From assembly GCA_036269075.1 (NCBI GenBank), contig DATASX010000118.1:1-64000 (forward strand): DNA of 64,000 bases. Direction: 5' to 3'. Of the stretch, positions 1 through 8,178 are shown piece after piece. The first letter of the stretch is position 1, and each line of letters begins with the position of its first letter. Both the position numbers and the translations under genes were made by a program. The notes below the pieces were generated by a model that searched no databases, was not told where the DNA came from, and saw only the letters and a list, made by a program, of their open reading frames with translations. This stretch comes from Sporichthyaceae bacterium (lineage in GTDB: Bacteria; Actinomycetota; Actinomycetes; Sporichthyales; Sporichthyaceae).

Positions 1-87
1 GACCCCGACGGCATCGACCCGCCCACCGAACGAGTTCGGAATCCCCTGCGCTTGGTGCCGGCCCCCGCCGATCGACCATCGTTCTGA
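1..87 (+). CDS. possible 3' end of an unidentified protein (partial)
   Basis: One frame is open from the window edge to a TGA at 85-87, giving about 28 residues (ending PAPADRPSF). It points toward the enoyl-CoA hydratase at 122-916, so the two would be convergent. The piece is too short to identify. It is listed only because third positions are mostly G/C and no other gene explains this end; it could be chance. Confidence 0.3.
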   Translation, partial: DPDGIDPPTERVRNPLRLVPAPADRPSF

Positions 88-121
88 ACCGGCGGAGTTT
101 GTAGTCGTTTCCGGCGAACGA

Positions 122-916
122 TCAGTTCCCGCGGAACTTCGCCGGACGCTTCTCCACGAACGCCGCCACGCCCTCGGCGAAGTCGTGGGTGCCGGCGTGT
201 TCCTGCTGCCGCACGGCCTCGATCCAAACCTGGTCGACGAGGTTGGCCTGGGTGGTCTCCCGCAGCGTGCGCTTGATGTTCGCGATGGCCACGGTCGGGC
301 CGGCGGCCAGGCGCCGGCACAACGCCGTTGCCGCGTCGAGCAGTTCGGCGTCGGGATGCACCGAGTTCACCAGGCCCCAGTCCAACGCCTTCGGCGCGGG
401 CAGGCGCTCCCCGAGCATCGCCAGCTCGGCGGCGCGGATCAGGCCGACGCGTTCGGCCAGGAAGCGCAGCCCACCGCCGTCCGGGATCAGCCCGATGTTG
501 ACGAACGCGAGCAGGAAATAGGACGACTCCCCGGCCACCACCAAGTCGCAGGCCAACGCGAGCGAACAGCCCAGGCCGGCCGCGGCACCGTGCACCGCGG
601 CGATGACCGGCTTCGGGGCGTCGCGGATCGCGATGATCACCGGGTTGAAGGTGTCGCGCAGTCGGCTGGACAGGTCGGGCAGGCCGTCGGCGCGGGTCGG
701 TCGACCCGCCTTCAGGTCTGCGCCGCTGGAGAAACCCTTGCCCGAACCGCTGATCAGGATCGCGCGGACGGCCGGGTCGGCAGAGGCCTCCTGCATCGCG
801 ACAAGCAGTTCGCCGCCGAACTCGGCCGTCCAGGCGTTCAGCGCCTCCGGCCGGTTCAGCAGGATGTGCGCGACGCCGTCGGCGTGGTCGACCTTGACGG
901 TCCGGTACTCGGTCAT
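122..916 (-). CDS. enoyl-CoA hydratase/isomerase family protein
   Basis: 264-residue crotonase-fold protein expected to hydrate or isomerise the double bond of an enoyl-CoA in the cytoplasm. Oxyanion-hole motifs are visible (GSGKGFSSGADLK near residue 60; HGAAAGLGCS near 105). At the two acidic positions of classical hydratase, the first is Ser (GLGCS) and the second is Asp (GLIPDGGG). This is closer to isomerase-type members such as PaaG than to a standard hydratase. The ATG at 916 is preferred because the frame upstream runs back through the divergent tetR gene. The 135-bp gap to that regulator carries at least two copies of the TCGGAC-N5-GTCC type palindrome, so it is probably controlled with the rest of the island. 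The true substrate is unknown. Confidence 0.88.
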   Translation of the reverse strand: MTEYRTVKVDHADGVAHILLNRPEALNAWTAEFGGELLVAMQEASADPAVRAILISGSGKGFSSGADLKAGRPTRADGLPDLSSRLRDTFNPVIIAIRDAPKPVIAAVHGAAAGLGCSLALACDLVVAGESSYFLLAFVNIGLIPDGGGLRFLAERVGLIRAAELAMLGERLPAPKALDWGLVNSVHPDAELLDAATALCRRLAAGPTVAIANIKRTLRETTQANLVDQVWIEAVRQQEHAGTHDFAEGVAAFVEKRPAKFRGN

Positions 917-946
917 GACTGCGCCGCCCCCGCGTTGCTGATGTCC

Positions 947-1016
947 GGACAGGATGTCCCGCGGAGTCTGGCAGCGCCCGCCGACGTCGGTCAAGAAATG
1001 ATCGGACAATGCGTCC
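947..1016. promoter_or_regulatory. two GGAC-N5-GTCC inverted repeats between ECH and tetR
   Basis: GGACAGGATGTCC (947-959) and GGACAATGCGTCC (1004-1016) lie in the divergent promoter region. A weaker GACAATGTC palindrome follows at 1040-1048, and the heptamer GACAATG occurs three times here. The same spaced half-sites recur upstream of four other units of the island. Their placement beside a tetR gene fits an autoregulatory operator; binding is inferred. Confidence 0.6.
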
Positions 1017-1051
1017 AGACAATGTGCGGCCCGGGATGCGACAATGTCCGC

Positions 1052-1693
1052 ATGCCCTCGATCACGCGGAAGGCGGCCGGCAGTCGAGCCCAGCGGCGCG
1101 ACGAGATCCGCCGAAAGATGCTCACCGCCGTCGAGGAGATGCTCACCGAGGGTGAGACCTTCACCGAGCTCTCGGTCGAGCGCCTGGTGGCCCGGGCCGG
1201 GGTGGCCCGGTCGACTTTCTACGTCTATTTCGCCGACAAGGGCGAGTTGCTGCGGGCCTGGCTCGACGAGATCACCGGGGACCTGGACTCGGTGGCCAAG
1301 CGCTGGTGGAACCTCAGCGGCGACGCCCAGCGCGAGGACCTGCACGAGGCGCTCGGCGCAGTGTTCGACGTCTATCGGCCGCACACCTCGTTGATGGCCG
1401 CGGCATTCGACGCGGCGGCCTACGACCCTGGCGTCCGCGAGTCGGTGATGTCGTTGATCGGCCACAACAGCGCCGGGTTGCGCAAGCACATCCGGGCGGG
1501 TCAGCGCGACGGCTTCGTCGACGAGACGCTGGCCGCCGGCGAGGTCGCGGAGTGGCTGACCTGGATGGCCGAACGCGGGCTGCACCAACTGGTCCGCGGG
1601 GCCGACGACGCGGCGTACGGGAAGTTGTTGGACGGCTACACCGCGATCATCTGGAACACCCTGTACGCCGGTGCCGCGTGCCGCAGCGCCTGA
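1052..1693 (+). CDS. TetR family transcriptional regulator (first of a tandem pair)
   Basis: 213-residue one-component regulator. The N-terminal helix-turn-helix is clear around residues 38-60 (SVERLVARAGVARSTFYVYF), followed by a helical ligand-binding/dimer domain without recognisable ligand signature. The ATG at 1052 is chosen; translation further upstream would run through the operator sites. It is divergent from an enoyl-CoA hydratase and is followed closely by a second TetR whose recognition helix is nearly the same (AGVARSTFY). Tandem paralogues with the same recognition helix suggest overlapping operators and possibly different inducers. Likely ligands by context are acyl-CoA intermediates of the island, as for other TetR regulators of CoA-dependent catabolism. 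Confidence 0.9.
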   Translation: MPSITRKAAGSRAQRRDEIRRKMLTAVEEMLTEGETFTELSVERLVARAGVARSTFYVYFADKGELLRAWLDEITGDLDSVAKRWWNLSGDAQREDLHEALGAVFDVYRPHTSLMAAAFDAAAYDPGVRESVMSLIGHNSAGLRKHIRAGQRDGFVDETLAAGEVAEWLTWMAERGLHQLVRGADDAAYGKLLDGYTAIIWNTLYAGAACRSA

Positions 1694-1721
1694 TCCGTCG
1701 GGTTGTTGGCCGGCCGGCCCT

Positions 1722-2327
1722 GTGACGTCGCGTCAGGGTCGGGCCTACGGGCGCGACGAGCTCATCGACCTGCTGCGGGTCGCGTTGGCCGAACTGCTCG
1801 CCGACGGCGCATCGTTCCGTGAGGTCAGCGTGGAACGCCTGTGCGGACAGGCCGGGGTGGCCCGGTCGACGTTCTACCTGCAGTTCGAGGACAAGTTCGT
1901 GATGCTGCAGGCGCTCTCGGCCGCGACGCTGCTGCGCCTGTACGACGCGCAACGCACCTGGCTCGCCGGCGGCGCGGAGGTCAGCGCCCACGACGTCCGA
2001 CGCGGGATGCGCAAGCTGTTCGACGCATTCGCCGCCGACGAGGCCGTCCTGCGCGCGGTCGCCGAGGCCTCGGCGCACTCCCCCGCGATCCGTGCTGCCT
2101 ACCACGACGCGGTTGCGGACTACGCCCGCGCGATCGAACGCTTCATCCGCACGGGCCAGGCCGGTGGTTGGGTGCGCGAGGTGGCGGCGGCCCCGACCTC
2201 GGTCGCGTTGGCCTGGATGACCGAACGGACAGTGAGCCAGGTGGCACCCGGCGCCTCGCGCCGCCGGATGCACGTCAGCGCCGACGCGTTGGCCGAGGTC
2301 TTCTGCGCGACCCTGATCGCCGGCTGA
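1722..2327 (+). CDS. TetR family transcriptional regulator (second of the pair)
   Basis: About 201 residues from the GTG at 1722. An in-frame GTG at 1671 would overlap the previous gene by 23 bases and add 17 residues; neither start has a good Shine-Dalgarno, so the start is uncertain. Helix-turn-helix at about residues 36-55 (VERLCGQAGVARSTFYLQF). The C-terminal domain differs from that of the first TetR, so the two may sense different ligands. The GTG codon lies inside a TGACG-TCG-CGTCA palindrome (1723-1735), a motif found at other gene borders in the window. A perfect 17-bp operator-like palindrome follows the gene at 2338-2354. Confidence 0.88.
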   Translation: MTSRQGRAYGRDELIDLLRVALAELLADGASFREVSVERLCGQAGVARSTFYLQFEDKFVMLQALSAATLLRLYDAQRTWLAGGAEVSAHDVRRGMRKLFDAFAADEAVLRAVAEASAHSPAIRAAYHDAVADYARAIERFIRTGQAGGWVREVAAAPTSVALAWMTERTVSQVAPGASRRRMHVSADALAEVFCATLIAG

Positions 2328-2337
2328 TCCACAGACT

Positions 2338-2354
2338 TCGGACACTCTGTCCGA
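2338..2354. promoter_or_regulatory. perfect 17-bp palindrome, likely TetR operator
   Basis: TCGGACACTCTGTCCGA is a perfect inverted repeat (TCGGACA-CTC-TGTCCGA). It lies 45 bases before the ATG of the SnoaL-crotonase gene and just after the second tetR gene. It is the best-conserved copy of the GGAC-N5-GTCC element seen in front of the other units of the island. Confidence 0.68.
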
Positions 2355-2398
2355 CGTTTTCATTGCGTTCGGCGCCCGGCTGCGTCACACTCGCCGGT

Positions 2399-3601
2399 AT
2401 GTCGGGCTGTGCGGATGTCGCGGACCTCGTCCGCGCCCTGTATGCCGCGCTGGCCGCGGGCGACCGCGAGGCGCTCGACGGGCTGTTGGATCCGGACTTC
2501 ATCGGCGAGACCGCGTCCGGAATGCCGTTCGGGCTGGGCGGCCGCTACGTCGGGGCGCGGGCCATGCGCCGGGAGTTCTGGGGCGCGCTGGGTCGCGAGT
2601 TCGACGTCGTCGCGCATCCCGAGGAGATCCTCGCACTGCCCGACGGCCGGGTGCTGGCAACGGGGACCTACCTGGGCACGGCGCGCTCCACCGGCTGCAA
2701 ACTCGAGGCGCCGTTCAACCACACGATCACCGTCTCCGCCGGACGGATCACCGGGTTGCGCCAACTCACCGACACCGCATGTTGGGTGGCTGCGCTGGAG
2801 CCGGCGACAGTCCCCTCCGGCTCGGATCGGCCGCCGTTGTCGGCCTTGCGACTCGAACTCGGCGGGCCGATCGGCCGGGTGTGCCTGACCCGGCCCGAGG
2901 CGTCGAACTCGATCGACCCGGCCCTGGCCCGCGACATCCTCACCGCGGCGCAGGCCTGCACGGCCGACCGTTCGATGCGGGTCCTGGTGCTGGCCGCGGA
3001 CGGACCGGCGTTCTGCCCGGGCGGCGACCTGGCCGCGCTCTCGGCGACCCCGCAGGAGGAGTTGCCCGCTCTGCTCGATCTCATGCTCACCGAGTATCAC
3101 CAGGCGCTGCGACTGTTTCTGGCACTCGAGGTCCCGATCGTGGCCGCTGTTCACGGCTCAGCCGGTGGCGGCGGCCTCGGTCTGCTGCACGTGTCGGACA
3201 TCGTGGTCGCGGGCGCGGACGCGAGGTTCGCGGTGGGCTCCGGGGTTCTCGGACTCGGCGCCGACGGCGGCAACTCGTGGTTCCTGCCCAGATTGGTGGG
3301 CCGTCGCATAGCCGCGCAGATGTGCTACGCGAACCGCGCGCTGACCGCGGGCGAGGCGGTCGACTGTGGCTTGATCAGCGAGGTCGTGCCCAGCGCGGAG
3401 GTCGCCGCTCGCGTCGAGCAGATCGCGCTGCGCATCGCGGCCGGACCGCGGGCCTCGAACGCCAAACTCCGGTCGTTGTTGCGCCCCGGCGGGCGACTGT
3501 CAGAGGCGTTGGACGCGGAACGGGCGGGGATGGTCGAACTGGCCACCTCTCCCGAGGTCGCCGAGCGGATGCGTGCATTCCTCGGCCGAACAAGTAACTG
3601 A
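2399..3601 (+). CDS. SnoaL-like domain fused to enoyl-CoA hydratase/isomerase
   Basis: 400 residues from the ATG at 2399. Residues about 5-135 form an NTF2/SnoaL-type alpha+beta domain (start SGCADVADLVRALYAALAAG; DPDFIG; a beta-sheet region up to LTDTACW). Residues about 145-400 are a full crotonase domain with oxyanion motifs (LAADGPAFCPGGDLAALS; HGSAGGGGLGLL) and Asp at the second acidic position (GLGADGGN). Single crotonases are about 260 residues, so the extra 140 are a genuine N-terminal addition; the reading frame is continuous. It is followed by an acyl-CoA dehydrogenase after 26 bases. Both SnoaL-like and crotonase folds can catalyse isomerisation or hydration, so the fusion may couple two consecutive steps. 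This is inference; no activity can be assigned. Confidence 0.85.
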   Translation: MSGCADVADLVRALYAALAAGDREALDGLLDPDFIGETASGMPFGLGGRYVGARAMRREFWGALGREFDVVAHPEEILALPDGRVLATGTYLGTARSTGCKLEAPFNHTITVSAGRITGLRQLTDTACWVAALEPATVPSGSDRPPLSALRLELGGPIGRVCLTRPEASNSIDPALARDILTAAQACTADRSMRVLVLAADGPAFCPGGDLAALSATPQEELPALLDLMLTEYHQALRLFLALEVPIVAAVHGSAGGGGLGLLHVSDIVVAGADARFAVGSGVLGLGADGGNSWFLPRLVGRRIAAQMCYANRALTAGEAVDCGLISEVVPSAEVAARVEQIALRIAAGPRASNAKLRSLLRPGGRLSEALDAERAGMVELATSPEVAERMRAFLGRTSN

Positions 3602-3627
3602 CCATTCGTCAGAAGAGGGGACTCGCG

Positions 3628-4788
3628 ATGGTGGACATCGTTCCGACCACACCGGAGCTGACCGCGTTGCGGTCCGCCGTCCGGCAGATCGTCGACCGTT
3701 ACGGCTTCCCGTACTTCCTGGAGTGCGCTCGGGCGCACAAGGAGCCCACCGAGTTGTACGAGGAACTCGGCGCGGCCGGCTTCCTCGGGATGCACCTGCC
3801 CGAGGAGTACGGGGGTGGCGGCGCCGGCCTCACCGAGACGTGCGTGGCACTCGAGGAGATCGCCACGGCCGGCTGTCCGCTGCTGATGCTGGTCATCTCG
3901 CCCGCCATCTGCGGGGCGATCATCGCCGCCCACGGATCACCGCAACTCAAACAGGAATGGCTTCCGGGCCTGGCCGACGGCACCCGGACCATGGCGTTCG
4001 CGATCACCGAACCGGACGCCGGCTCCAACACCCACGCACTGGCGGTGACCGCCCGCCGGGCCGGCGAGGACTACCTGATCAACGGCACCAAGTACTGGAC
4101 CTCCGGCGCCGACCAGACCGACGCGATCCTCGTCGTCTGCCGCGACGCGGACGCGGCCGCCGGCAAACACACCCCGATGTCGATGTTCGTGGTTCCGGCC
4201 GGCTCCCCCGGGCTGTCGATGACCCCGATCGAGGCCGAGCTCGTCCAGCCGGAGAAGCAGTTCACGGTGTTCTTCGACGACGTCCGCGTCCCGGCCGGCA
4301 ACTTGGTGGGTGAGGCAGGCAAGGGATTCCGCGCGGTGTTCTCGGGGCTGAACCCGGAACGCGTCACCGCCGCAGCGATGAGCAACGGCATCTCCCGTTA
4401 CGCGTTGGACAAGGCCGTTCGGTACGCCTGCGAACGAAGCGTGTGGAACACGCCGATCGGTGCGCACCAGGGCCTTTCCCACCCGATGGCCGAGTGCTAC
4501 ATGGCGGTCACCCAGGCCCGGCTGCTGACAGCCCGGGCGGCCGAACTGTGCGACTCGGGCGCCAACGCCGCCGAGGCCGTGAACATCGCGAAGTACGCCG
4601 CCGCCGAGGCGGTGATCCGCACGCTGGACCAGGCGATCCAGGTGCACGGCGGCAACGGCATGTCGCGGGAGTACGGCCTGGCACCGCTGTGGTTCCTGGC
4701 CCGGATGCTGCGCACGGCGCCGACCAGTCGCGAGATGGTGCTGAACTTCGTCGCCGAGCACAGCCTCGGCCTGCCGACGTCGTACTAG
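3628..4788 (+). CDS. acyl-CoA dehydrogenase
   Basis: 386-residue FAD-dependent acyl-CoA dehydrogenase that should introduce an alpha,beta double bond into an acyl-CoA. Family features: AFAITEPDAGSNTHAL (FAD/substrate loop, about 123-138), INGTKYWTSGA, and the C-terminal VHGGNGMSREYG region. The usual C-terminal YEGT-type catalytic glutamate is absent (RTAPTSREM instead). LNPERV carries Glu244, the position used as base in isovaleryl-CoA and long-chain dehydrogenases, so activity is likely kept. The start has a good AGAGGGGA ribosome site. The upstream fusion gene ends 26 bases before and the FAD oxidoreductase starts 9 bases after, so these three are probably one operon. Confidence 0.9.
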   Translation: MVDIVPTTPELTALRSAVRQIVDRYGFPYFLECARAHKEPTELYEELGAAGFLGMHLPEEYGGGGAGLTETCVALEEIATAGCPLLMLVISPAICGAIIAAHGSPQLKQEWLPGLADGTRTMAFAITEPDAGSNTHALAVTARRAGEDYLINGTKYWTSGADQTDAILVVCRDADAAAGKHTPMSMFVVPAGSPGLSMTPIEAELVQPEKQFTVFFDDVRVPAGNLVGEAGKGFRAVFSGLNPERVTAAAMSNGISRYALDKAVRYACERSVWNTPIGAHQGLSHPMAECYMAVTQARLLTARAAELCDSGANAAEAVNIAKYAAAEAVIRTLDQAIQVHGGNGMSREYGLAPLWFLARMLRTAPTSREMVLNFVAEHSLGLPTSY

Positions 4789-4797
4789 GACGCCGTC

Positions 4798-6093
4798 ATG
4801 ACGGGCATGAGCGAGGTCGACGTCCTGGTGATCGGCGCGGGCGCCGGTGGTCTGTTCACCGCTGCCCGACTGGCGCATGCGGGCTATCGCACGCTGGTGG
4901 TGGAGCGCCTGGACAAGATCGGCGGTCGGGCATCCACCGACGACGTCGACGGGTTCAAGGTGAACACCGGCGCGATCGTGATCGAGCTCGGCGGGATCAC
5001 CGAGCAGACCTGCCGGGAGGTCGAGGCCGCCTTCGAGATCCGCGAACCGAACCCGCCGATCGTCTACCGCATCGGGAAGAAGAACGTCGACATCACCGGC
5101 GGTGGCTGGGGTCTGATGCTGGGTCAGTTGACCCGCCAGGGGGCGAAGATCCTCGCCGGGATCGGCGCAGCGAGGCACGACGAGGGCCTGCCCGAGCACT
5201 CGATGTCGACCGCGGAGTGGCTGCGTGGGTTCACGAAGAACGAGACCGTGCACGGCATGTTCCGCAACATCTGCGGCTCGATCTTCGCCGTCTCCACCGA
5301 GGAACTGCCCGCCCGGGTGTTCCTGACCTACTTCACCCGCAAGAGCGCGTTCAAACGGTTCGGCTATCACCCGGAGGGCACGATCGGCCTGTGGCGGGCA
5401 CTGGCCGCCGCAGTCGTTCGCGACGGAGGCGAAATCCGGCTGTCGAGCGCGGTCGAGTCGTTGCGGGTTGCCGACGGGTCGGTGACCGAGGCAGTGCTGG
5501 CAGGCGGGGGGATCGTCCGCGCGCGAGTGGTGGTCAGCGATGTCGGGCCGGCCGCGACCGTGCGCCTGCTCGGCGACGACGTGCTCGACGAAAGTTATCT
5601 CGCCGCCGTGAAGCGCGCCGACCGGCCGGCCGCGATGATCACCGTCAACTTCGCGTCGCGGGAGCGGCTGATCGAGGTGCCCGGGATGCTCGGCTTCGCC
5701 AAGACCCGGCGGATGGCCTACATGGCGAACTTCACCGACGTCTGCCCGGAGATGGCGCCGCCGGGTTGGCACCTGTTCGTCGCGACCTCGGTGCCGCAGC
5801 CCTCGGTCGGCGACTTCGACGAAGCGGTGGAGACCGACCTGCTGTTTGCTGATATCCACGAGACGATCCCGGATTTCGCCGCCCAGGCAAGGGTTCTCTC
5901 GGTCGTGGTGACGCGCGACGACTGGCCGCCGCAACGTGCGGTGGCCGGGTTCGACATGCGGCCGGAGACCCCGCTGGCGAATCTTTGGCACGTGGGCGAC
6001 GGGGTGAAGGAGTACGCGAACGGCGGAACCACGGCGTGCGCCGAGACCGCGCAACTCGTGGCGGCGGCGATCATGGCGCGGTTCCCTATCTGA
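4798..6093 (+). CDS. phytoene-desaturase-like FAD-dependent oxidoreductase
   Basis: 431 residues. The N-terminus is a textbook dinucleotide-binding fold (VLVIGAGAGGLFTAARL) followed by the acidic end of strand two (LVVERLDKIGGRAS), as in amine-oxidase/phytoene-desaturase flavoproteins. The C-terminus has the second FAD-contact segment (NLWHVGDGVKEYANGGTTA). Start is at 4798 (MTGMSE); 4807 is equally possible. It would oxidise or saturate a hydrophobic substrate; carotenoid synthesis genes are absent, so the partner is more likely the substrate degraded by this island. Last gene of the operon; its stop overlaps the convergent coiled-coil gene by 8 bases. Confidence 0.82.
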   Translation: MTGMSEVDVLVIGAGAGGLFTAARLAHAGYRTLVVERLDKIGGRASTDDVDGFKVNTGAIVIELGGITEQTCREVEAAFEIREPNPPIVYRIGKKNVDITGGGWGLMLGQLTRQGAKILAGIGAARHDEGLPEHSMSTAEWLRGFTKNETVHGMFRNICGSIFAVSTEELPARVFLTYFTRKSAFKRFGYHPEGTIGLWRALAAAVVRDGGEIRLSSAVESLRVADGSVTEAVLAGGGIVRARVVVSDVGPAATVRLLGDDVLDESYLAAVKRADRPAAMITVNFASRERLIEVPGMLGFAKTRRMAYMANFTDVCPEMAPPGWHLFVATSVPQPSVGDFDEAVETDLLFADIHETIPDFAAQARVLSVVVTRDDWPPQRAVAGFDMRPETPLANLWHVGDGVKEYANGGTTACAETAQLVAAAIMARFPI

Positions 6094-7066
6094 TGCGCTC
6101 CGACCGTCCGGGCTCCTGACCCGAGGCGCTGCGGGTTCGCCGACGCGGCCACAACGCGCTGATCTCCGAGATCGACCCACGGCCCGAGTCGGCCGTCGGT
6201 CGGCCGTCCTCCGACGCGAGGTCCGTCAGGCCCGCCGGCAACGGTAGGCCGTCGACGAACCGCCCGATGCTGCGCAGGTTGACCGCCACCTCCGCGGCCG
6301 CGCGTTCGGATTCCTGGCGCAGGTGGTCGGCCCCGCGCTGGCTCTCGGCGAGCAGGCGATCCGCCTCCAGGCGAGCCTCACCGGTCATCCGCGAGGCCGT
6401 TTGCGCGGCACAGTCCAACGTCGATCTGGCCTGCTCACCGTAGGCGGTTGCGGCGCGTCCCGCTTGTTCCAGCCGACCGTCGGCAGCGGCCTGGGTCGCG
6501 GCCTGGGCGCTCTCGTGCGCCTGCTGCCATGCGGTCAGCTCGCCCACGATCTCCTTGGTCCGCTGCTCGGTCTTGGTCCGAGCGACCTCCATCACGTCCT
6601 GTGCTCCGGCGGTGATCCGGGCTGCGGCTTCGGCGGCCTCCGAACGGAGCTCTGCGGCCGCGCGGCCCGCTTCCTCGATCAGTCGGCGGGCGGCTGCCTC
6701 GGCGGCGGCGACCGCGCGCTGCGACTCGTCCTCCAGTTGCATCAACTGCCGACGGATCATCTCGTGAGCGGCTGCGCGCTCCTCCCGGGCCCGGGTCTCG
6801 CCGGCTCGCTGCAGTCCGGTGCTCGCGACGTGGGCGGCGCCCAACGTCGACTGGAGCCGGCCGAGCACGAACGCGAACAGCTCCTGCTCCCCACTTGCCG
6901 ACGCGGCGCGGGTCGTCTCTGCGATCTCGCGCTGCAGATCCTCGGCCCGCCGCAGCACGTTCTCGTGCTCGAGAGCCAACTCCTCGATCCGGGCATCCAC
7001 CGCCGAACGCTCGTAGCCCTGCGCCGCAATACCGAAGCTGAATTCCACGATCGGCTCGACGCTCAC
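6086..7066 (-). CDS. coiled-coil protein, DivIVA/Scy-like
   Basis: 326 residues. A short N-terminal part (GYERSAVDARIEELALEHEN) resembles the lipid-binding start of DivIVA-type proteins. It is followed by about 220 residues of Ala/Glu/Arg-rich sequence with heptad character (for example AAEAAARRLIEEAGRAAAEL), expected to be a long coiled coil. The Pro/Arg-rich tail is probably disordered. Such proteins act at the cell pole or septum in actinomycetes; no enzyme motif is present. It is convergent with the FAD oxidoreductase and unrelated in function to the catabolic genes, so it may mark a local break in the island. Function is inferred from sequence character only. Confidence 0.65.
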   Translation of the reverse strand: MSVEPIVEFSFGIAAQGYERSAVDARIEELALEHENVLRRAEDLQREIAETTRAASASGEQELFAFVLGRLQSTLGAAHVASTGLQRAGETRAREERAAAHEMIRRQLMQLEDESQRAVAAAEAAARRLIEEAGRAAAELRSEAAEAAARITAGAQDVMEVARTKTEQRTKEIVGELTAWQQAHESAQAATQAAADGRLEQAGRAATAYGEQARSTLDCAAQTASRMTGEARLEADRLLAESQRGADHLRQESERAAAEVAVNLRSIGRFVDGLPLPAGLTDLASEDGRPTADSGRGSISEISALWPRRRTRSASGQEPGRSERIR

Positions 7067-7245
7067 GTCGGCCCCCTCCGGATGAAGTCACTGCCCAATC
7101 ACGCCCATCTTGGCGCGCGAGTTGATCATGGCCACAGGTCTCGCTGCGAAGATTTTGCGTTCATGATCGAATAACTGGCCGCCCGGGAGAAGCCCAGCCT
7201 TCGACAGGAGGATCCGGTGACGGATTCCCGACTGCCCCAAATGAC

Positions 7246-7258
7246 AGACGCGGTGTCT
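7246..7258. promoter_or_regulatory. AGAC-N5-GTCT variant of the island palindrome
   Basis: AGACGCGGTGTCT (7246-7258; CAGAC-GCGGT-GTCTG in full) has the same 5-base spacing and GAC/GTC core as the GGAC-N5-GTCC sites. It lies directly upstream of the membrane protein gene. It ends 14 bases before the first possible GTG start, which favours a later start or leaderless transcription. Confidence 0.4.
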
Positions 7259-7272
7259 GGATATGCAGTCCA

Positions 7273-8178
7273 GTGACCGCGGTAGCCTGGGTCATGCTCC
7301 CTGCCGCGGCGTTGAATTCCACGCTGCCGCAACCGCCGACGCACCTGCAGATGCCGAAGGCCGCCGAGATGGTGTTCACGATCGGTGGGGCGGTCCCGTT
7401 GGTGATCGTGCTGCTGATCGCGTTGCGCCACCTCCGGGCGGGCCGTCCGCTGCTGCTGTGCTGCCTGTTCGGGGGCCTGGCGGCGGCGCTGTTCGAACCG
7501 TTCGTCGACGTGCTGGGGATGGTCTACCTGACCGAGCACGGCTCGATCCACACGTTCACGTTGCTGGGTCGGACGATGCCGCTGTTCGTCCCTGTGATCT
7601 ATCCCTGGTACATCGGCGGCTTCGCCTACCTGACCGCGCGGGCACTGCAACGGGGCGTCACCCGCCGCCAGTTCCTCGGCCTGTGGGCGGTGTTCGTGCT
7701 GACGAATTTCGCGTTGGAGGCGCCCGGTCTGCTGACTGGCGTCTACACCTACTACGGCAAACAGCCGTTCAACCTCTGGGGCCATCCGATGTGGTGGGGC
7801 GCGGCAAACGCGTTCACCGCGATCGCGGGCGGCGCGGCAGTGTTCGGCTTCACCAAGCTGTTCCCCGCAGGCGGCTGGGCCACCGTCGGGGTGATCCCGC
7901 TGATCTTCATCGCCGAGGGCTTGTCCAATGCCGGCACGGGTTTCCCGATGTACGCGGTGCTGCACGACAACCGCGGCTGGGGCTGGGAGTACCCGGCCGC
8001 ACTGCTGACGGTCGGGCTGATCGTCTACTGCGTCTGGCTGATCGGCACAGTGGCGCAGCGGGTCGCGCCGGCTCAGGATTCCGGGACGCGCCAGCGGTCG
8101 GCCGACGGGTCGAGCAGCTCGCGCAGCTTCTCCTCGGAGACCCAGGCCAGCGCCTCCAGCGTCAGCGCGTCGAGGTAG
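7273..8178 (+). CDS. integral membrane protein, about seven helices, unknown function
   Basis: 301 residues from GTG 7273; an in-frame ATG at 7294 (MLPAAALNSTL) is as likely, because a palindrome sits just upstream of the GTG. About seven hydrophobic helices can be drawn: residues near 33-53, 60-85, 95-118, 132-155, 170-190, 200-225 and 236-258. They include conserved-looking polar loops (YPWYIGG; GHPMWWGAANAF; EGLSNAGTGFP). The last ~40 residues are Ser-rich and lie antisense to the small gene at 8073-8300, so the true C-terminus may be unstructured. I do not recognise the family; its topology recalls the AveC-like membrane enzymes of actinomycetes, but that is a weak impression. Its promoter element links it to the island. 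Confidence 0.6.
   Translation: MTAVAWVMLPAAALNSTLPQPPTHLQMPKAAEMVFTIGGAVPLVIVLLIALRHLRAGRPLLLCCLFGGLAAALFEPFVDVLGMVYLTEHGSIHTFTLLGRTMPLFVPVIYPWYIGGFAYLTARALQRGVTRRQFLGLWAVFVLTNFALEAPGLLTGVYTYYGKQPFNLWGHPMWWGAANAFTAIAGGAAVFGFTKLFPAGGWATVGVIPLIFIAEGLSNAGTGFPMYAVLHDNRGWGWEYPAALLTVGLIVYCVWLIGTVAQRVAPAQDSGTRQRSADGSSSSRSFSSETQASASSVSASR

Noticed and set aside
4815-4880. Carotenoid biosynthesis from the phytoene-desaturase-like gene
   Set aside because: No phytoene synthase, cyclase or GGPP synthase is nearby; the fold also serves many unrelated oxidoreductases.
3937-6180. Long antisense open frame over acyl-CoA dehydrogenase and FAD oxidoreductase
   Set aside because: GC-rich shadow; motifs are only on the + strand.
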